Of a DNA stretch of 64,000 nucleotides, positions 52,177 through 62,041 are shown in pieces. The DNA lies in contig NZ_LT906443.1 in NCBI RefSeq assembly GCF_900187135.1, positions 2,170,001-2,234,000 on the forward strand, written 5' to 3'. Positions within the stretch are counted from its first letter, which is position 1. Every line of letters begins with the position of its first letter. Source of the DNA: Corynebacterium ulcerans. Lineage in GTDB: Bacteria; Actinomycetota; Actinomycetes; Mycobacteriales; Mycobacteriaceae. Below the pieces are notes generated by a model. It saw only the letters and a list, made by a program, of their open reading frames with translations, was not told the DNA's origin and did not search any database. The position numbers and the translations under genes are program-made.

Positions 52177-53664
52177 ATGAGTGATGGTTCAAAAGAGAAA
52201 AAGACTATGCAGATGAGGCTGCCAGAGGGCGTACCCACGCAGATCTTTCTCGGCGGCGAGTTCACCGATGGACATGAAGGAGAAACCTTTGAGGTCCTCA
52301 ATCCGTCCGATGGGAGCGTCTTGGCGCGGGTGGCGTCGGCAAGCAAACACGATGCGGAGACAGCCCTGGATAAAGCAGCAGCGGCGCAACCACTGTGGGC
52401 CGCAACCTCGGCGCGCGAACGCTCAGACATCTTGTGGAAGGCTTATGAAGCGCTCCTGGACAATTCGGAAAAACTAGCTGTGATCCAATCACTGGAATTA
52501 GGGCGTGCATTGCCCGATTCTCGCGCGGAGGTCACGTACGCTGCGGAGTTTTTCCGATGGTTTGCAGAGGAAGCGGTGCGGATCCGCGGAGATTATCGGC
52601 ATAATCCCACAGGAAATGCCCGATTGATTGTTCATCAACAGCCGGTGGGTGTGTCTTTGGCGATCACGCCGTGGAATTTCCCCTTGGCAATGGGAACGCG
52701 CAAGCTGGGACCTGCTTTGGCTGCCGGGTGCACAATGATCCTCAAGCCTGCGTCTAAGACTCCTTTGACCATGCTTTATCTGGCACACCTCCTTAAAGAA
52801 GCAGGGCTTCCGGAGGGCGTGGTCTCTGTCCTACCCACAGCAGATTCTTCGGTGATCTCAGATATGCTGGACGATCCTCGGGTACGCAAGCTCACATTCA
52901 CAGGGTCGACTGAGGTGGGACAAAAGCTCGCGGCACGTGCTGCTCGACACTCCATGAAAGTATCCCTGGAGCTTGGCGGAAACGCGCCATATGTGGTGTT
53001 GGCAGATGCTGATGTATCCGTTGCTGCCCACGCGGTAGCGACGGCTAAGATGCGCGGTGCTGGGCAAGTCTGCATCGCCGCCAACAGGTTCCTGGTGCAT
53101 GAGTCGATTAAAGACGAGTTCCTGCACCGAGTCGTTGAGATCATGAAGTCCTTTACCCAAGGTCCCGCGACACAAGAAGGCGTGGATTTTGGTACGCTTT
53201 CCGGCGAAGATCAGCTAGAAAAGGTCACTATGCTTGTCGACGACGCCCTCGCCCACGGCGCTACTCGGGTTCTAGGGGAGTCGCTGCCGGCAGGGCTTCC
53301 GGAGGGCGGCTTCTACTACCCAGCGACAGTGCTGGAGAATATTTCTCCGGATGCCCGTATCGCCCACGAAGAAATATTCGGCCCCGTGGTCGCCGTCTCC
53401 ACGTTCAAGGATGATGAAGAAGCCATAGCAATGGCCAATGACACGCCCTTCGGGCTAGCCGCATATGTGTTCAGTGAACAGATAACGCATGCGTTGAGTA
53501 TCGCTGAGCGTATTGAAGCCGGCATGGTGGGCGTTAACAAAGGCGGGATCTCAGACCCATCAGCGCCCTTTGGAGGAGTCAAAGAATCCGGTGTAGGAAG
53601 AGAGGGCGGTTTCGAGGGAATCCACGAATTTCTTGAGCCAAAGTTAATTGCTCTGCCGCTTTAA
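52177..53664 (+). CDS. Aldehyde dehydrogenase, succinate-semialdehyde dehydrogenase-like
   Basis: A 495-residue NAD(P)-dependent aldehyde dehydrogenase. Motifs are ITPWNFPLAMGTRKLGPALAAG, FTGSTEVGQ, SLELGGNAP (general-base Glu) and the catalytic Cys in GAGQVCIAANRF, then EEIFGPVV. The sequence is most like GabD-type enzymes that oxidise succinate semialdehyde to succinate, but no GABA gene neighbours it, so the true substrate is open. ATG 52177 has GGAGG very close; ATG 52207 is an alternative. Confidence 0.88.
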   Translation: MSDGSKEKKTMQMRLPEGVPTQIFLGGEFTDGHEGETFEVLNPSDGSVLARVASASKHDAETALDKAAAAQPLWAATSARERSDILWKAYEALLDNSEKLAVIQSLELGRALPDSRAEVTYAAEFFRWFAEEAVRIRGDYRHNPTGNARLIVHQQPVGVSLAITPWNFPLAMGTRKLGPALAAGCTMILKPASKTPLTMLYLAHLLKEAGLPEGVVSVLPTADSSVISDMLDDPRVRKLTFTGSTEVGQKLAARAARHSMKVSLELGGNAPYVVLADADVSVAAHAVATAKMRGAGQVCIAANRFLVHESIKDEFLHRVVEIMKSFTQGPATQEGVDFGTLSGEDQLEKVTMLVDDALAHGATRVLGESLPAGLPEGGFYYPATVLENISPDARIAHEEIFGPVVAVSTFKDDEEAIAMANDTPFGLAAYVFSEQITHALSIAERIEAGMVGVNKGGISDPSAPFGGVKESGVGREGGFEGIHEFLEPKLIALPL

Positions 53665-53702
53665 CCTCGTATAGTAATGATTCCGACGCACCCTGCTCGG
53701 AC

Positions 53703-54005
53703 TTAGCCGAGTCTGCCTCGGCCGAGCCTGAGCAGGATAGAGGCGAGAGCAGGTCCTTCCTCGCCGATCTCCTCACGGAATTGGTTAATGATGGCTACCT
53801 CCCTGGTATGCACAAGCCGGGTGCCTCCAGAACCCATGCGGGTCTTTCCGATAGCTCGGGAAATTTCTGTTCGGCGTCTAACCGCTGCAAGAATCTCTTT
53901 GTCTAAGCGATCGATCTCCGTGCGGTATTGCTGGATTTCCGCATCAGAAAGGGGATCGTCGGTGCCTGTGGGGGTTCGTACCTTAAAGTTTTTCTCAGAA
54001 TTCAT
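53703..54005 (-). CDS. Chorismate mutase (AroQ class, short form)
   Basis: A 100-residue all-helical chorismate mutase. ILAAVRRRTEISRAIGKTRM supplies the active-site Arg and Lys, with an upstream EIDRLDKEI helix and LVHTREVAIINQF downstream. It is the cytosolic counterpart of Rv0948c, a low-activity enzyme activated by complex formation with DAHP synthase. It catalyses chorismate to prephenate for Phe/Tyr synthesis. Position next to pcrA/uvrD1 also matches Mycobacterium. Confidence 0.88.
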   Translation of the reverse strand: MNSEKNFKVRTPTGTDDPLSDAEIQQYRTEIDRLDKEILAAVRRRTEISRAIGKTRMGSGGTRLVHTREVAIINQFREEIGEEGPALASILLRLGRGRLG

Positions 54006-54146
54006 GGAGATATTGTGCCACGGATGCGCGTACTGGGGGATAGGAAAACCAGAGAAAAACTACAAAAGGATGATTTTCCCTGCTAGTAGCCCTGAAAACA
54101 GTCACCGCAGTGGCGATGTCATGGCAACGTTGTAGGTTTGATAGCG

Positions 54147-56714
54147 ATGAATAACACGGACAATTTTCCTACCCAAGAAGGTTTTGACTTCGGCGATTGG
54201 GCCGGTGAGTGGGCCACCGCCACAAAGACACCAGCTGAGTCGTCTCCGTTTAGCACTCAAGCCCAGAGCCCTGCAGCAAATCAGTCTCCGGCTCAAACAA
54301 CGGACAAGCCTGCCGCCAGCTTGTCTGAGACCAGCGTGCCTGTGATGGCTGATGATCTCGTGCAGGGACTTAATCCACAGCAACAGCAGGCAGTAGAGCA
54401 CAGCGGATCACCGCTTCTTATCGTGGCTGGTGCAGGTTCTGGCAAGACAGCAGTGCTCACACGTCGTATCGCTTATCTCATGCGCATACGGGGTGTGCAG
54501 CCAGGACAGATCCTAGCTATTACGTTTACCAATAAAGCTGCGGCTGAGATGCGAGAGCGCGTGGCTCACCTTGTGGGGCCAATCGCCAACAGAATGTGGG
54601 TGTCTACCTTCCACTCCACCTGCGTACGCATCTTGCGGGAACAAGCCCAGTTGGTCGCTGGATTAAATACCAACTTCACTATCTATGACTCGGATGATTC
54701 GAAGCGCTTGCTTGCGATGATCTCCAAGGACATGAACTTAGACATCAAGAAGTTCACACCGCGGTTATTGGGGGCGGGAATCTCCAACCTCAAAAATGAG
54801 CTGATTTCTCCCGAGACCGCAGTCTCAGAAGCCGAAAGCACAAAGAACCCGTATGAGACAACGGTGGCTGCCGTATACGTCGAGTATCAGCGACGTTTAA
54901 GGCAAGCAAATGCCGTCGATTTTGATGACCTCATCGGAGAGACAGTCCGTATTTTCCAAGAGCACCCACAAGTGACCGAGTATTACAGGCGCAGATTCCG
55001 TCATGTGCTTATCGACGAATACCAGGACACTAACCACGCACAATACGTGCTCATTCATGAGTTGGTAGGCAAAGGCCCAACGGCCAGCGAACTATGCGTT
55101 GTCGGAGACTCAGATCAGTCCATTTACGCCTTCCGTGGCGCGACTATCCGCAATATTGAGGAATTTGAGCGGGATTATCCCGATGCCACGACTGTGCTCT
55201 TGGAACAGAATTACCGGTCAACGCAGACGATTCTCAACGCAGCTAACTCGGTGATCTCCCAAAACGAGAACCGAAGAAAAAAGAAACTGTGGACAGCCCT
55301 AGGCAGCGGAGAACCCATCGCCGGATATGTTGCGGATAACGAGCATGATGAGGCCCGTTTTATTGCTCAAGAAATAGACGCGCTCGCGGATAAAGGCGTG
55401 GATTACAGCGACATAGCCATCATGTATCGCACAAATAACTCGTCTCGTGCAGTGGAAGACGTATTTATGCGTTCTGGTATCCCTTATAAAGTTGTGGGGG
55501 GAACCCGCTTCTACGAGCGCAAAGAGATTCGGGATGTCATCGCCTACCTACGGTTATTGGATAACCCAGAGGACACAGTCTCTCTCCGCAGGATTATCAA
55601 CACTCCACGCCGAGGCATCGGCGACAAAGCGGTAGCGTTCCTCACTCTGCATTCAGAGAACCAAGGTGTGAGCTTCCAACAAGCGCTTATCGACGCTGCC
55701 GCAGGGCAGATAAGCCTTTTAGGGGCACGCGGGCGCAATGCGATTTCCGGGTTCGTTGACATGATGGCTGGGTTGCGGAGTTCTGCAGCCGAATCCGTCA
55801 ATGAGATCACCGGGATGCCGGATATTGGTGATGTGATTTCTCAAATACTTGATATCACGGGGTATAAAGCGGAGCTGGAAAAGAGCAACGACCCACAAGA
55901 CGGCGCACGGTTGGACAACCTTAACGAGCTTGTCTCTGTTGCACGAGAATTTTCCTCGGAAGCAGCCAATCAGGTGGCCTATGCCAAGATGGACGGCGGT
56001 GAACTCGAAGACTTAGGAGGCCAAGGCGAACCAGAACCGGGTAGTTTGCAGGCCTTCCTAGAGCGAGTCTCCCTTGTAGCTGATGCCGACCAAATCCCCG
56101 ATAATGAGCAAGGACTGGTCACCCTTATGACTCTGCACACGGCCAAGGGGCTGGAGTTTCCGGTGGTCTTCCTTATGGGATGGGAAGATGGCCAATTCCC
56201 GCACTTGCGCGCACTTGGGGACCCCAAGGAACTAGCGGAGGAACGTCGGCTTGCTTATGTAGGAATAACACGGGCACGCAAGACCCTCTACATCACCCGA
56301 GCTATGCTGCGTTCTTCTTGGGGAAATCCCGTAACTAACCCGGCATCGAGGTTCCTGACGGAAATCCCCGAAGACCTTCTGGACTGGCGGCGCGAAGAAC
56401 CAGAAAACTCTTTCGACTCATGGGGGCAGCCTTCCTGGGGGAGGAACACAGGTTTTGGTTCTTCACGCGGCGACTCGTGGGGATCGCCACGGTATGGTGC
56501 TACCCCGAAGCCTAAGAAGACAATGCCAAGCTACACAAAGAACAGCGATCTTTCATTGGTTGTCGGAGACCGAGTGAACCACGATAAATATGGTCTGGGT
56601 ACCGTAACCAAGGTTGATAAAGGTAGTCCGGCGGATTCCGTAACTATTGATTTTGGTTCTTCTGGAACAGTACGGCTTATGCTGATCGGCTCAGTTCCGA
56701 TGGAAAAGCTTTAA
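54147..56714 (+). CDS. pcrA: UvrD/PcrA-family ATP-dependent DNA helicase (UvrD1)
   Basis: A superfamily-1A helicase of 855 residues from ATG 54147. After a ~65-residue disordered N-terminal extension come LNPQQQQAVEH (Q motif), Walker A AGAGSGKT (about 94-101), FTNKAAAEMRERV, DEYQDTN, GDSDQSIYAFRGA, the QNYRST motif, TLHTAKGLEFPVVFLMGWEDG and EERRLAYVGITRAR. The C-terminus has a Tudor-like domain (GDRVNHDKYGLGTV). It unwinds DNA in excision repair and replication restart. TAGGTT lies 9 bases upstream, a possible leaderless promoter. Confidence 0.95.
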   Translation: MNNTDNFPTQEGFDFGDWAGEWATATKTPAESSPFSTQAQSPAANQSPAQTTDKPAASLSETSVPVMADDLVQGLNPQQQQAVEHSGSPLLIVAGAGSGKTAVLTRRIAYLMRIRGVQPGQILAITFTNKAAAEMRERVAHLVGPIANRMWVSTFHSTCVRILREQAQLVAGLNTNFTIYDSDDSKRLLAMISKDMNLDIKKFTPRLLGAGISNLKNELISPETAVSEAESTKNPYETTVAAVYVEYQRRLRQANAVDFDDLIGETVRIFQEHPQVTEYYRRRFRHVLIDEYQDTNHAQYVLIHELVGKGPTASELCVVGDSDQSIYAFRGATIRNIEEFERDYPDATTVLLEQNYRSTQTILNAANSVISQNENRRKKKLWTALGSGEPIAGYVADNEHDEARFIAQEIDALADKGVDYSDIAIMYRTNNSSRAVEDVFMRSGIPYKVVGGTRFYERKEIRDVIAYLRLLDNPEDTVSLRRIINTPRRGIGDKAVAFLTLHSENQGVSFQQALIDAAAGQISLLGARGRNAISGFVDMMAGLRSSAAESVNEITGMPDIGDVISQILDITGYKAELEKSNDPQDGARLDNLNELVSVAREFSSEAANQVAYAKMDGGELEDLGGQGEPEPGSLQAFLERVSLVADADQIPDNEQGLVTLMTLHTAKGLEFPVVFLMGWEDGQFPHLRALGDPKELAEERRLAYVGITRARKTLYITRAMLRSSWGNPVTNPASRFLTEIPEDLLDWRREEPENSFDSWGQPSWGRNTGFGSSRGDSWGSPRYGATPKPKKTMPSYTKNSDLSLVVGDRVNHDKYGLGTVTKVDKGSPADSVTIDFGSSGTVRLMLIGSVPMEKL

Positions 56715-56722
56715 ATGATGAG

Positions 56723-56759
56723 AAACACCAGCCTTTGGTCCTTTCCGAGGCTGGTGTTT
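56723..56759 (+). terminator. pcrA terminator
   Basis: AAACACCAGCCT (56723-56734) pairs with AGGCTGGTGTTT (56748-56759), followed by TATTAG, 9 bases after the stop codon. Confidence 0.85.
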
Positions 56760-56798
56760 TATTAGCGCTTAGGAGAGTCTGCACAAGATAAAACAAAA

Positions 56799-56822
56799 CC
56801 GGATAGGAAAACTCCTATCCGG
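56799..56822 (-). terminator. Terminator of the M23 peptidase gene
   Basis: CCGGATAGGA (56799-56808) pairs with TCCTATCCGG (56813-56822) around loop AAAC. On the minus strand it is followed by TTTTGTTTTA. Confidence 0.85.
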
Positions 56823-56828
56823 GGGTCT

Positions 56829-57542
56829 TTATACGCTTATGCCTTTTTCATTGAGCCAGGGTACTGGGTCTACGGCAGCGCCACCGCCGGGGTGAACCTC
56901 AAAGTGGAGGTGCACGCCTGTGGAGAAGCCACGGTTACCCATTCCAGCGATCTGATCACCGGCTGCAACGGCCTGGCCAGTTGAGACGTTGATGGTCTCT
57001 ACGTGGCCGTAGACAGTGACTGTGCCGTCGTTATGACGTACTCGAACCCACTGTCCGTAGCCCGACGCTGGGCCTGCATCAATGACTACACCATCCATGA
57101 TGGAGTAAATCGGGGTGTGCATTGCATTAGCAATATCAATACCTGCGTGGAGAGTTCCCCAGCGCATGCCGTAGGGGGAAGTAAGTGTTCCAGAAGCAGG
57201 GGAGTGCACAACAATTTTGGGCTTGCGTGCTTCTTCATCTGCAAGCGCACGTTCTTCGTTGTAATTGATAGCTTTTGTTAGCTGATCGGAGAGATTGGTG
57301 TTTGGTTTGAACTCTTGGATCGCCAGAATCTGGGGAGCAGAGTCACCAACTTTAGCGGAAGTATCTGCAGTGAGCTTGAAATCAGCGGTGTCAGTGTGGG
57401 AAGTGGTGTGAGCTAGTGCAGCACCCGTAGCGCCGGCAGTGGAGACAGCTCCGGTGGCCAGGGCAACGAAAGCAACTCGACCTTTTGCCTGAGAAGTTTG
57501 CTTGCGATGCTTGCCACTGACAACGTGCTGTGTCTGCTGCAT
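56829..57542 (-). CDS. Secreted M23-family peptidoglycan endopeptidase
   Basis: A 237-residue exported protein with a long signal sequence (KGRVAFVALATGAVSTAGATGAALA, cleavage near LAHTT). A helical linker (about 75-105) precedes a LytM/M23 domain: SPYGMRWGTLHAGIDIA (zinc His and Asp), GYGQWVRVRHNDGTVTVYGHVE and GFSTGVHLHFEVHPGG (catalytic His and zinc His). All zinc ligands are present, so it should be active, cutting cross-linked peptides in the wall. It corresponds to Rv0950c beside uvrD1. GGGAG lies upstream of the ATG. Confidence 0.9.
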   Translation of the reverse strand: MQQTQHVVSGKHRKQTSQAKGRVAFVALATGAVSTAGATGAALAHTTSHTDTADFKLTADTSAKVGDSAPQILAIQEFKPNTNLSDQLTKAINYNEERALADEEARKPKIVVHSPASGTLTSPYGMRWGTLHAGIDIANAMHTPIYSIMDGVVIDAGPASGYGQWVRVRHNDGTVTVYGHVETINVSTGQAVAAGDQIAGMGNRGFSTGVHLHFEVHPGGGAAVDPVPWLNEKGISV

Positions 57543-57823
57543 GAGGCTTACTCCCTTTGACTATGTTTCTGAAGTTCATCTCGCCGCCGAATCGTTACTT
57601 CGGTAACGCTTTTGTGATCAACTTGTTATGTTCCGAGGGGTAACGATAGCGGTTTATAACAGTACGAGCAAGCTGTTTGGCCAATATTAGGGATAAATCA
57701 TGAAAAGAAGTTACTCGAACGCCTCGTCAATTGACTTAAGTAACACTAATTAACAGGAGATGATGAGGGATATCGCGTCGTGCCGAGACCAAAACTTGGA
57801 TGTTACGTGGCACAGTTAATGGA
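57543..57823. promoter_or_regulatory. Divergent regulatory region with repeated GTAAC/GTTAC motifs
   Basis: The 281 bases between the M23 peptidase and perM contain five GTAAC/GTTAC pentamers (about 57594, 57603, 57641, 57711, 57741). Two of them form the hairpin CGTTAC-TTCG-GTAACG (57593-57608) with a UUCG-type loop. Such repeats recall MtrA-type response-regulator sites, which control wall peptidases in actinobacteria. I saw no ydaO (c-di-AMP) riboswitch core. Confidence 0.4.
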
Positions 57824-59530
57824 ATGAGTAAGAAGACGAGTCCTAACGCGAGACCATCGCGGCGACCTCGTTCGCGCCCTGTCTCTATAGGTGGCAGAGG
57901 AGATGAACGAAGCGGGCAGCTATCCCGTGGCGGTCAGCGTAAAGCGTCTGACACTGCGTCTGCGCCGGAGAAAACAACGTTTGCTGCGAGCCTCCGTTCG
58001 CTACTGCCAACCGTGCTCATTCCCAACGTGATAGTGCTTATTGCGATCATTATCTTTTCTTTGATCGTGCTCATCGCAACCTCTACGCCCATGGCGGCGA
58101 TGCCCGCTACAGTAGCTGAGACATGGCTGGCACTTAATTTAGCCCCAGTGTCTGGTCGAGGAATCTCTTTATCGTTGCTTCCTATACTCCCGGCGATCGG
58201 GGTAGTGATGCTGGTCGCCCGACGCGTCTATAAAGCAGTTAAAGATCGGATCAGTCTGCATGATCTACTGATCCTTCTTTGTGGGGCTTTGGTCATACCT
58301 GTCCTTATCACTCTTACGGCGTGTGCCATGTTGTGGGATGCCTCTTCGGTTTTTGATGTGGCTTCGCCCAACGTTTTTGCGGCGGTAGGAACAGTTATTC
58401 TGTTGCATGCTTGTGCCTTCATGATCGGAATGGGAACGCGTCTCTGGAGAGCGCTGGCGCGCCGTTATGGGGTGCCCTCGTGGGTTGTCGATTCAGTGCT
58501 GTTGGCGGTGCGAGCCGTAGGCTATCTGCTTTTGGCGGCTTTTATTGTTTTTCTCGTTTCACTGGCCGTGCATTATCGAGCGTTCTTGGAATCGCTTCAG
58601 GGGTATTCGACTGCCGGCATAGTCGGGGTGATGGTCGTTTCACTTGCATATCTTCCTAATGCGATTGTTTCTTCTTTGGCGATTATCGTTGGTTCCTCGA
58701 TGGAGTTAGGACGAGGCTCTGTCTCTCTTTTCGCTGCAACTCTTGTTCCTACTCCGCCTGTGCCAGTGTTTGCTGCATTGCCAGCATCGATGGCGCCGGC
58801 TGTTATGGCAGTAGTACTTGTTCCTCTCATCGCAGTCTCTCTAGCATTGTGGAACCGAGTCAGCGATTTCTTGAATGCAGTGACAATCACGGTTGCCGCA
58901 GGAATTGGAACCTTAGTTCTTTCCTTTTTTGCAGGCGGATGCTTGGGTGTTTACGGCTATGTGGGGCCACTGATGTGGCTCACTCCGCTTATGGTCATGG
59001 TGGTCGTTGGCGTGGTGTCTCTGACGGTAGTGACTTTTGAGCGCTATAAGGAAAGCCGTAACAGCGCAAAAATCCTTGGTAGTACACACTCTGTTGCAGA
59101 TCCAGCCTTTGAGGCTCCTGTGGCGGCCGCTAGTGCGCTAGGACAGGCACATGAAGGTGAGACTGAGGATGTCGCAGATGAAGAAGCGGAGTCGGGGCAC
59201 AGGGAACAATCTGATGAAGAATCCACAACGGAGGAACAAGACCAGGTAGAAAGCTCTCCTGAGGAGGCTGCAGATGAGCCTTATGAGCTCAGCGCAGAGG
59301 GGTTCGATTCCGCTGAAATTTTAGAGGAAGCCGAGATGCGCGCGGCGGCTATGGAAGCGAATGGAGAACAGGAGCCGGAGGCTAAAGAATCAGTGGCCGA
59401 AGGGAAAGAAGAATCAGCAGAAAGCGCCGATGCTCATGATATCTACGATCCTGAGGATCTCGAGGTCGTAGAGGATGAGGAAAGCGTTGAAACTGAGGCT
59501 CGATCGGAAAAAGAAAAGGACGAAGCCTAA
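57824..59530 (+). CDS. perM: PerM-like polytopic membrane protein (DUF6350)
   Basis: A 568-residue integral membrane protein. A basic N-terminal tail (~60 residues, RPSRRPRSRP) leads to about nine to ten hydrophobic helices (residues ~65-410), then a ~150-residue very acidic Glu-rich cytosolic tail. The core matches the Mycobacterium Rv0955 PerM family, implicated in cell division and persistence, and gene order before purN-purH is the same. Start ATG 57824 (MSKKTSPNARP). Function in corynebacteria is inferred from the family. Confidence 0.83.
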   Translation: MSKKTSPNARPSRRPRSRPVSIGGRGDERSGQLSRGGQRKASDTASAPEKTTFAASLRSLLPTVLIPNVIVLIAIIIFSLIVLIATSTPMAAMPATVAETWLALNLAPVSGRGISLSLLPILPAIGVVMLVARRVYKAVKDRISLHDLLILLCGALVIPVLITLTACAMLWDASSVFDVASPNVFAAVGTVILLHACAFMIGMGTRLWRALARRYGVPSWVVDSVLLAVRAVGYLLLAAFIVFLVSLAVHYRAFLESLQGYSTAGIVGVMVVSLAYLPNAIVSSLAIIVGSSMELGRGSVSLFAATLVPTPPVPVFAALPASMAPAVMAVVLVPLIAVSLALWNRVSDFLNAVTITVAAGIGTLVLSFFAGGCLGVYGYVGPLMWLTPLMVMVVVGVVSLTVVTFERYKESRNSAKILGSTHSVADPAFEAPVAAASALGQAHEGETEDVADEEAESGHREQSDEESTTEEQDQVESSPEEAADEPYELSAEGFDSAEILEEAEMRAAAMEANGEQEPEAKESVAEGKEESAESADAHDIYDPEDLEVVEDEESVETEARSEKEKDEA

Positions 59531-59579
59531 AAAACGGGGGTGACGTCTATATGAGCTGTTTCCGGCTAACATTGTTTCG

Positions 59580-60206
59580 GTGACCAATGAAATGCGTTTA
59601 AAAACTGACTATAAGTCAGCCGCTTTACCGATAGTCGTCATGGCCTCCGGCTCGGGGACGCTCTTACAATCAATCATCGATCATCAGGGGGCTTACGAGG
59701 TTGTGGGAGTGGTCGCAGATGTGCCGTGTCCCGCAATCACTCGTGCGGAATCCGCAGGAATCCCTGCAGAAGTGGTCTCGTATGCCTCCGGAGACGATCG
59801 TGAAGCATGGAATGCGTTGCTTGCGGCGGCCGTCGAGAAGCATGCTCCGGTTCTCGTCGTTTCTGCCGGCTTCATGCGGATTCTAGGGAAAACCTTTTTG
59901 GAGAAGTTTCCGGGGCGGATTATCAACACCCATCCAGCGTTATTGCCGGCTTTCCCTGGCGCCCATGCTGTGCGCGATGCATTGGCATATGGTGTGAAAG
60001 TAACCGGTTCTACCGTGCATTTTGTTGATGAAGGTGTGGATACTGGAAAGATTATTGCTCAGGTCCCCGTATCTGTAGAGCCGGGGGAGAGTGAAGCCCA
60101 CCTGCATGAAAGAATCAAACATGTGGAGCGTAAACTCATTGTGTCCGTGTTGAACTCCGCCACAACGGAGAAAAAATCAGAAGAGGTTTTCTTCACATAT
60201 GAGTGA
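59580..60206 (+). CDS. purN: Phosphoribosylglycinamide formyltransferase PurN
   Basis: A 208-residue folate-dependent GAR transformylase of purine synthesis. Motifs are [16 protein letters not shown] (phosphate loop), [31 protein letters not shown] (catalytic Asn/His) and [17 protein letters not shown] (catalytic Asp). The start is GTG at 59580. Its end overlaps purH by 8 bases, giving a coupled pair for the two formyl-transfer steps. Confidence 0.95.
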   Translation: MTNEMRLKTDYKSAALPIVVMASGSGTLLQSIIDHQGAYEVVGVVADVPCPAITRAESAGIPAEVVSYASGDDREAWNALLAAAVEKHAPVLVVSAGFMRILGKTFLEKFPGRIINTHPALLPAFPGAHAVRDALAYGVKVTGSTVHFVDEGVDTGKIIAQVPVSVEPGESEAHLHERIKHVERKLIVSVLNSATTEKKSEEVFFTYE

Positions 60207-61776
60207 TGACCGCAAGCAGATCAAACGTGCTTTGATAAGTGTTTATGATAAGACTGGACTCGAAGAACTCGCCCATGCGCTGAACCAAGCTGGCGTAGAG
60301 ATTGTGTCTACAGGATCGACCGCGGCCACAATCGCGAAGCAGGGAATTCCTGTCACTCCGGTGGAAAAACTCACCGGCTTCCCTGAGTGCCTTGAGGGGC
60401 GTGTGAAAACGCTTCACCCTAAAATTCATGCAGGTATCTTGGCTGATACCCGTAAAGAAGACCACCTCGCCCAGCTCGATGAACTGGGCGTTTCTCTATT
60501 TCAATTGGTGGTAGTGAACCTCTATCCGTTTACCCAGACAGTAGCTTCTGGCGCCGATTTTGATGCTTGCGTGGAGCAAATCGACATCGGGGGGCCCTCA
60601 ATGGTGCGCGCGGCAGCCAAGAACCACCCGTCCGTCGCCGTTGTTGTTTCTCCTGAGCGCTATGCAGCGGTAGCTGAAGCTATCCGCGCCGGTGGCTTTA
60701 CTCGGGCGGAACGTACAGAGCTTGCTGTCGACGCTTTCCGTCACACCGCTTCCTACGACGTGGCGGTTGCTACGTGGATGGGGGAACAAATCGCGGATGA
60801 CTCGGAGGAGTATGCACCGTGGATTGGTGCCTCCTACGAACGGGCGAATGTCTTGCGTTACGGCGAGAATCCGCATCAGTCGGCAGCACTTTATGTGGAT
60901 CCGAACGCCCCTGCCGGTCTGGCTCAGGCAGAGCAGCTGCATGGCAAGGAGATGAGCTACAACAATTACACCGATTCGGATGCTGCATGGCGTGCTGCTT
61001 GGGACCATGAGCGTCCCTGCGTTGCGATCATTAAGCACGCTAATCCTTGCGGTATCGCAGTGTCGGACGCCTCTATCGCGGAGGCCCACCGCTTGGCCCA
61101 TGCCTGCGATCCCGTGTCGGCCTTCGGTGGAGTTATCGCTTCTAACCGTGAAGTATCCGTGGATATGGCACAGCAGGTTTCGGAAATCTTCACCGAGGTG
61201 ATCATTGCCCCTGCGTATGAAGACGGGGCCGTGGAGATTCTCTCGCAGAAGAAAAACATCCGGATTCTTGTTGCGCCAGAGCCACCACAGGAGAAGGTAG
61301 AGCAGCGTCAGATTTCCGGCGGATTGCTCGTGCAGCGTCGAGATCTCGTGGACGCTGAAGGGGATGCCCCGGAAAAATGGACACTTGTTGCAGGTGAAGC
61401 CGCTAGCCCTGAGTTGCTTGCAGACCTGGAATTTGCGTGGCGCACCGTTCGCGCGGTCAAGTCTAATGCCATCCTCTTGGCGCAGGATGGGGCGACCGTT
61501 GGCGTGGGTATGGGGCAGGTTAACCGTGTTGATGCAGCTAAACTAGCTGTTGAGCGGGCTAATAGTCTGGCCGGAGAAACGCAGCGCGCTCAAGGAGCCG
61601 TTGCTGCGTCGGATGCATTCTTCCCCTTTGCGGATGGTTTTGAAGTCCTTGCTCGCGCCGGTGTAAAAGCTGTAGTACAGCCTGGCGGTTCTATCCGTGA
61701 TGCTGAGGTTATTCAGGCTGCAGAAAAAGCTGGAGTGACAATGTATGTGACAGGTGCTCGCCACTTTGCGCATTAA
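60199..61776 (+). CDS. purH: Bifunctional AICAR transformylase/IMP cyclohydrolase PurH
   Basis: A 525-residue enzyme for the last two steps to IMP. The N-terminal cyclohydrolase domain has [24 protein letters not shown] and [15 protein letters not shown]. The C-terminal transformylase domain has [11 protein letters not shown] (Lys-His catalytic pair), [12 protein letters not shown] and the closing [10 protein letters not shown] with VTGARHFAH. It overlaps purN and is followed by a strong terminator at 61792-61841. Confidence 0.96.
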   Translation: MSDDRKQIKRALISVYDKTGLEELAHALNQAGVEIVSTGSTAATIAKQGIPVTPVEKLTGFPECLEGRVKTLHPKIHAGILADTRKEDHLAQLDELGVSLFQLVVVNLYPFTQTVASGADFDACVEQIDIGGPSMVRAAAKNHPSVAVVVSPERYAAVAEAIRAGGFTRAERTELAVDAFRHTASYDVAVATWMGEQIADDSEEYAPWIGASYERANVLRYGENPHQSAALYVDPNAPAGLAQAEQLHGKEMSYNNYTDSDAAWRAAWDHERPCVAIIKHANPCGIAVSDASIAEAHRLAHACDPVSAFGGVIASNREVSVDMAQQVSEIFTEVIIAPAYEDGAVEILSQKKNIRILVAPEPPQEKVEQRQISGGLLVQRRDLVDAEGDAPEKWTLVAGEAASPELLADLEFAWRTVRAVKSNAILLAQDGATVGVGMGQVNRVDAAKLAVERANSLAGETQRAQGAVAASDAFFPFADGFEVLARAGVKAVVQPGGSIRDAEVIQAAEKAGVTMYVTGARHFAH

Positions 61777-61791
61777 AAAATAAAGTGAACG

Positions 61792-61841
61792 CCGGCCTTG
61801 CAGACATCTACATGGGGGGATAGATGTCAATGCAAGGCCGG
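61792..61841 (+). terminator. purH terminator
   Basis: An 11-bp outer stem (CCGGCCTTGCA at 61792-61802 with 61831-61841) and an inner 8-bp stem (GACATCTA/TAGATGTC) are followed by TTTTGTTTT. Confidence 0.9.
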
Positions 61842-61894
61842 TTTTGTTTTGCCGATAAACGCGGGAAACACCAAGCAATCACCCCTTGGGTATA

Positions 61895-61944
61895 TGTGAT
61901 TACCATCACCCTTTTTGGGGTGGGGGAAAGTTTGATTCTTTGCA
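61895..61944 (+). promoter_or_regulatory. GlxR-type site and RamA/RamB-like motifs upstream of gluA
   Basis: TGTGATTACCATCACC (61895-61910) matches the CRP/GlxR consensus TGTGA-N6-TCACA at 9 of 10 specified bases. GGGGTGGGGG (61917-61926) repeats the G-tract pattern seen before gltA and mctBC, and CTTTGCA (61938-61944) resembles a RamB half. All lie 98-147 bases before gluA. This suggests carbon-source control of glutamate uptake. Confidence 0.5.
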
Positions 61945-62041
61945 TGTAGTTGCAGTCTGTGGGGGTTTTGTTCATGTGGCTGTAAAAACCTGAGGATATT
62001 CCCTCTAGGAAAGTTGACCTAGGTCATTTACTCTTCTCGCT

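Noticed and set aside
57543..57799. ydaO (c-di-AMP) riboswitch upstream of the M23 peptidase
   Set aside because: Expected from other actinobacterial wall peptidases, but no core motif could be matched; only GTAAC repeats were seen.
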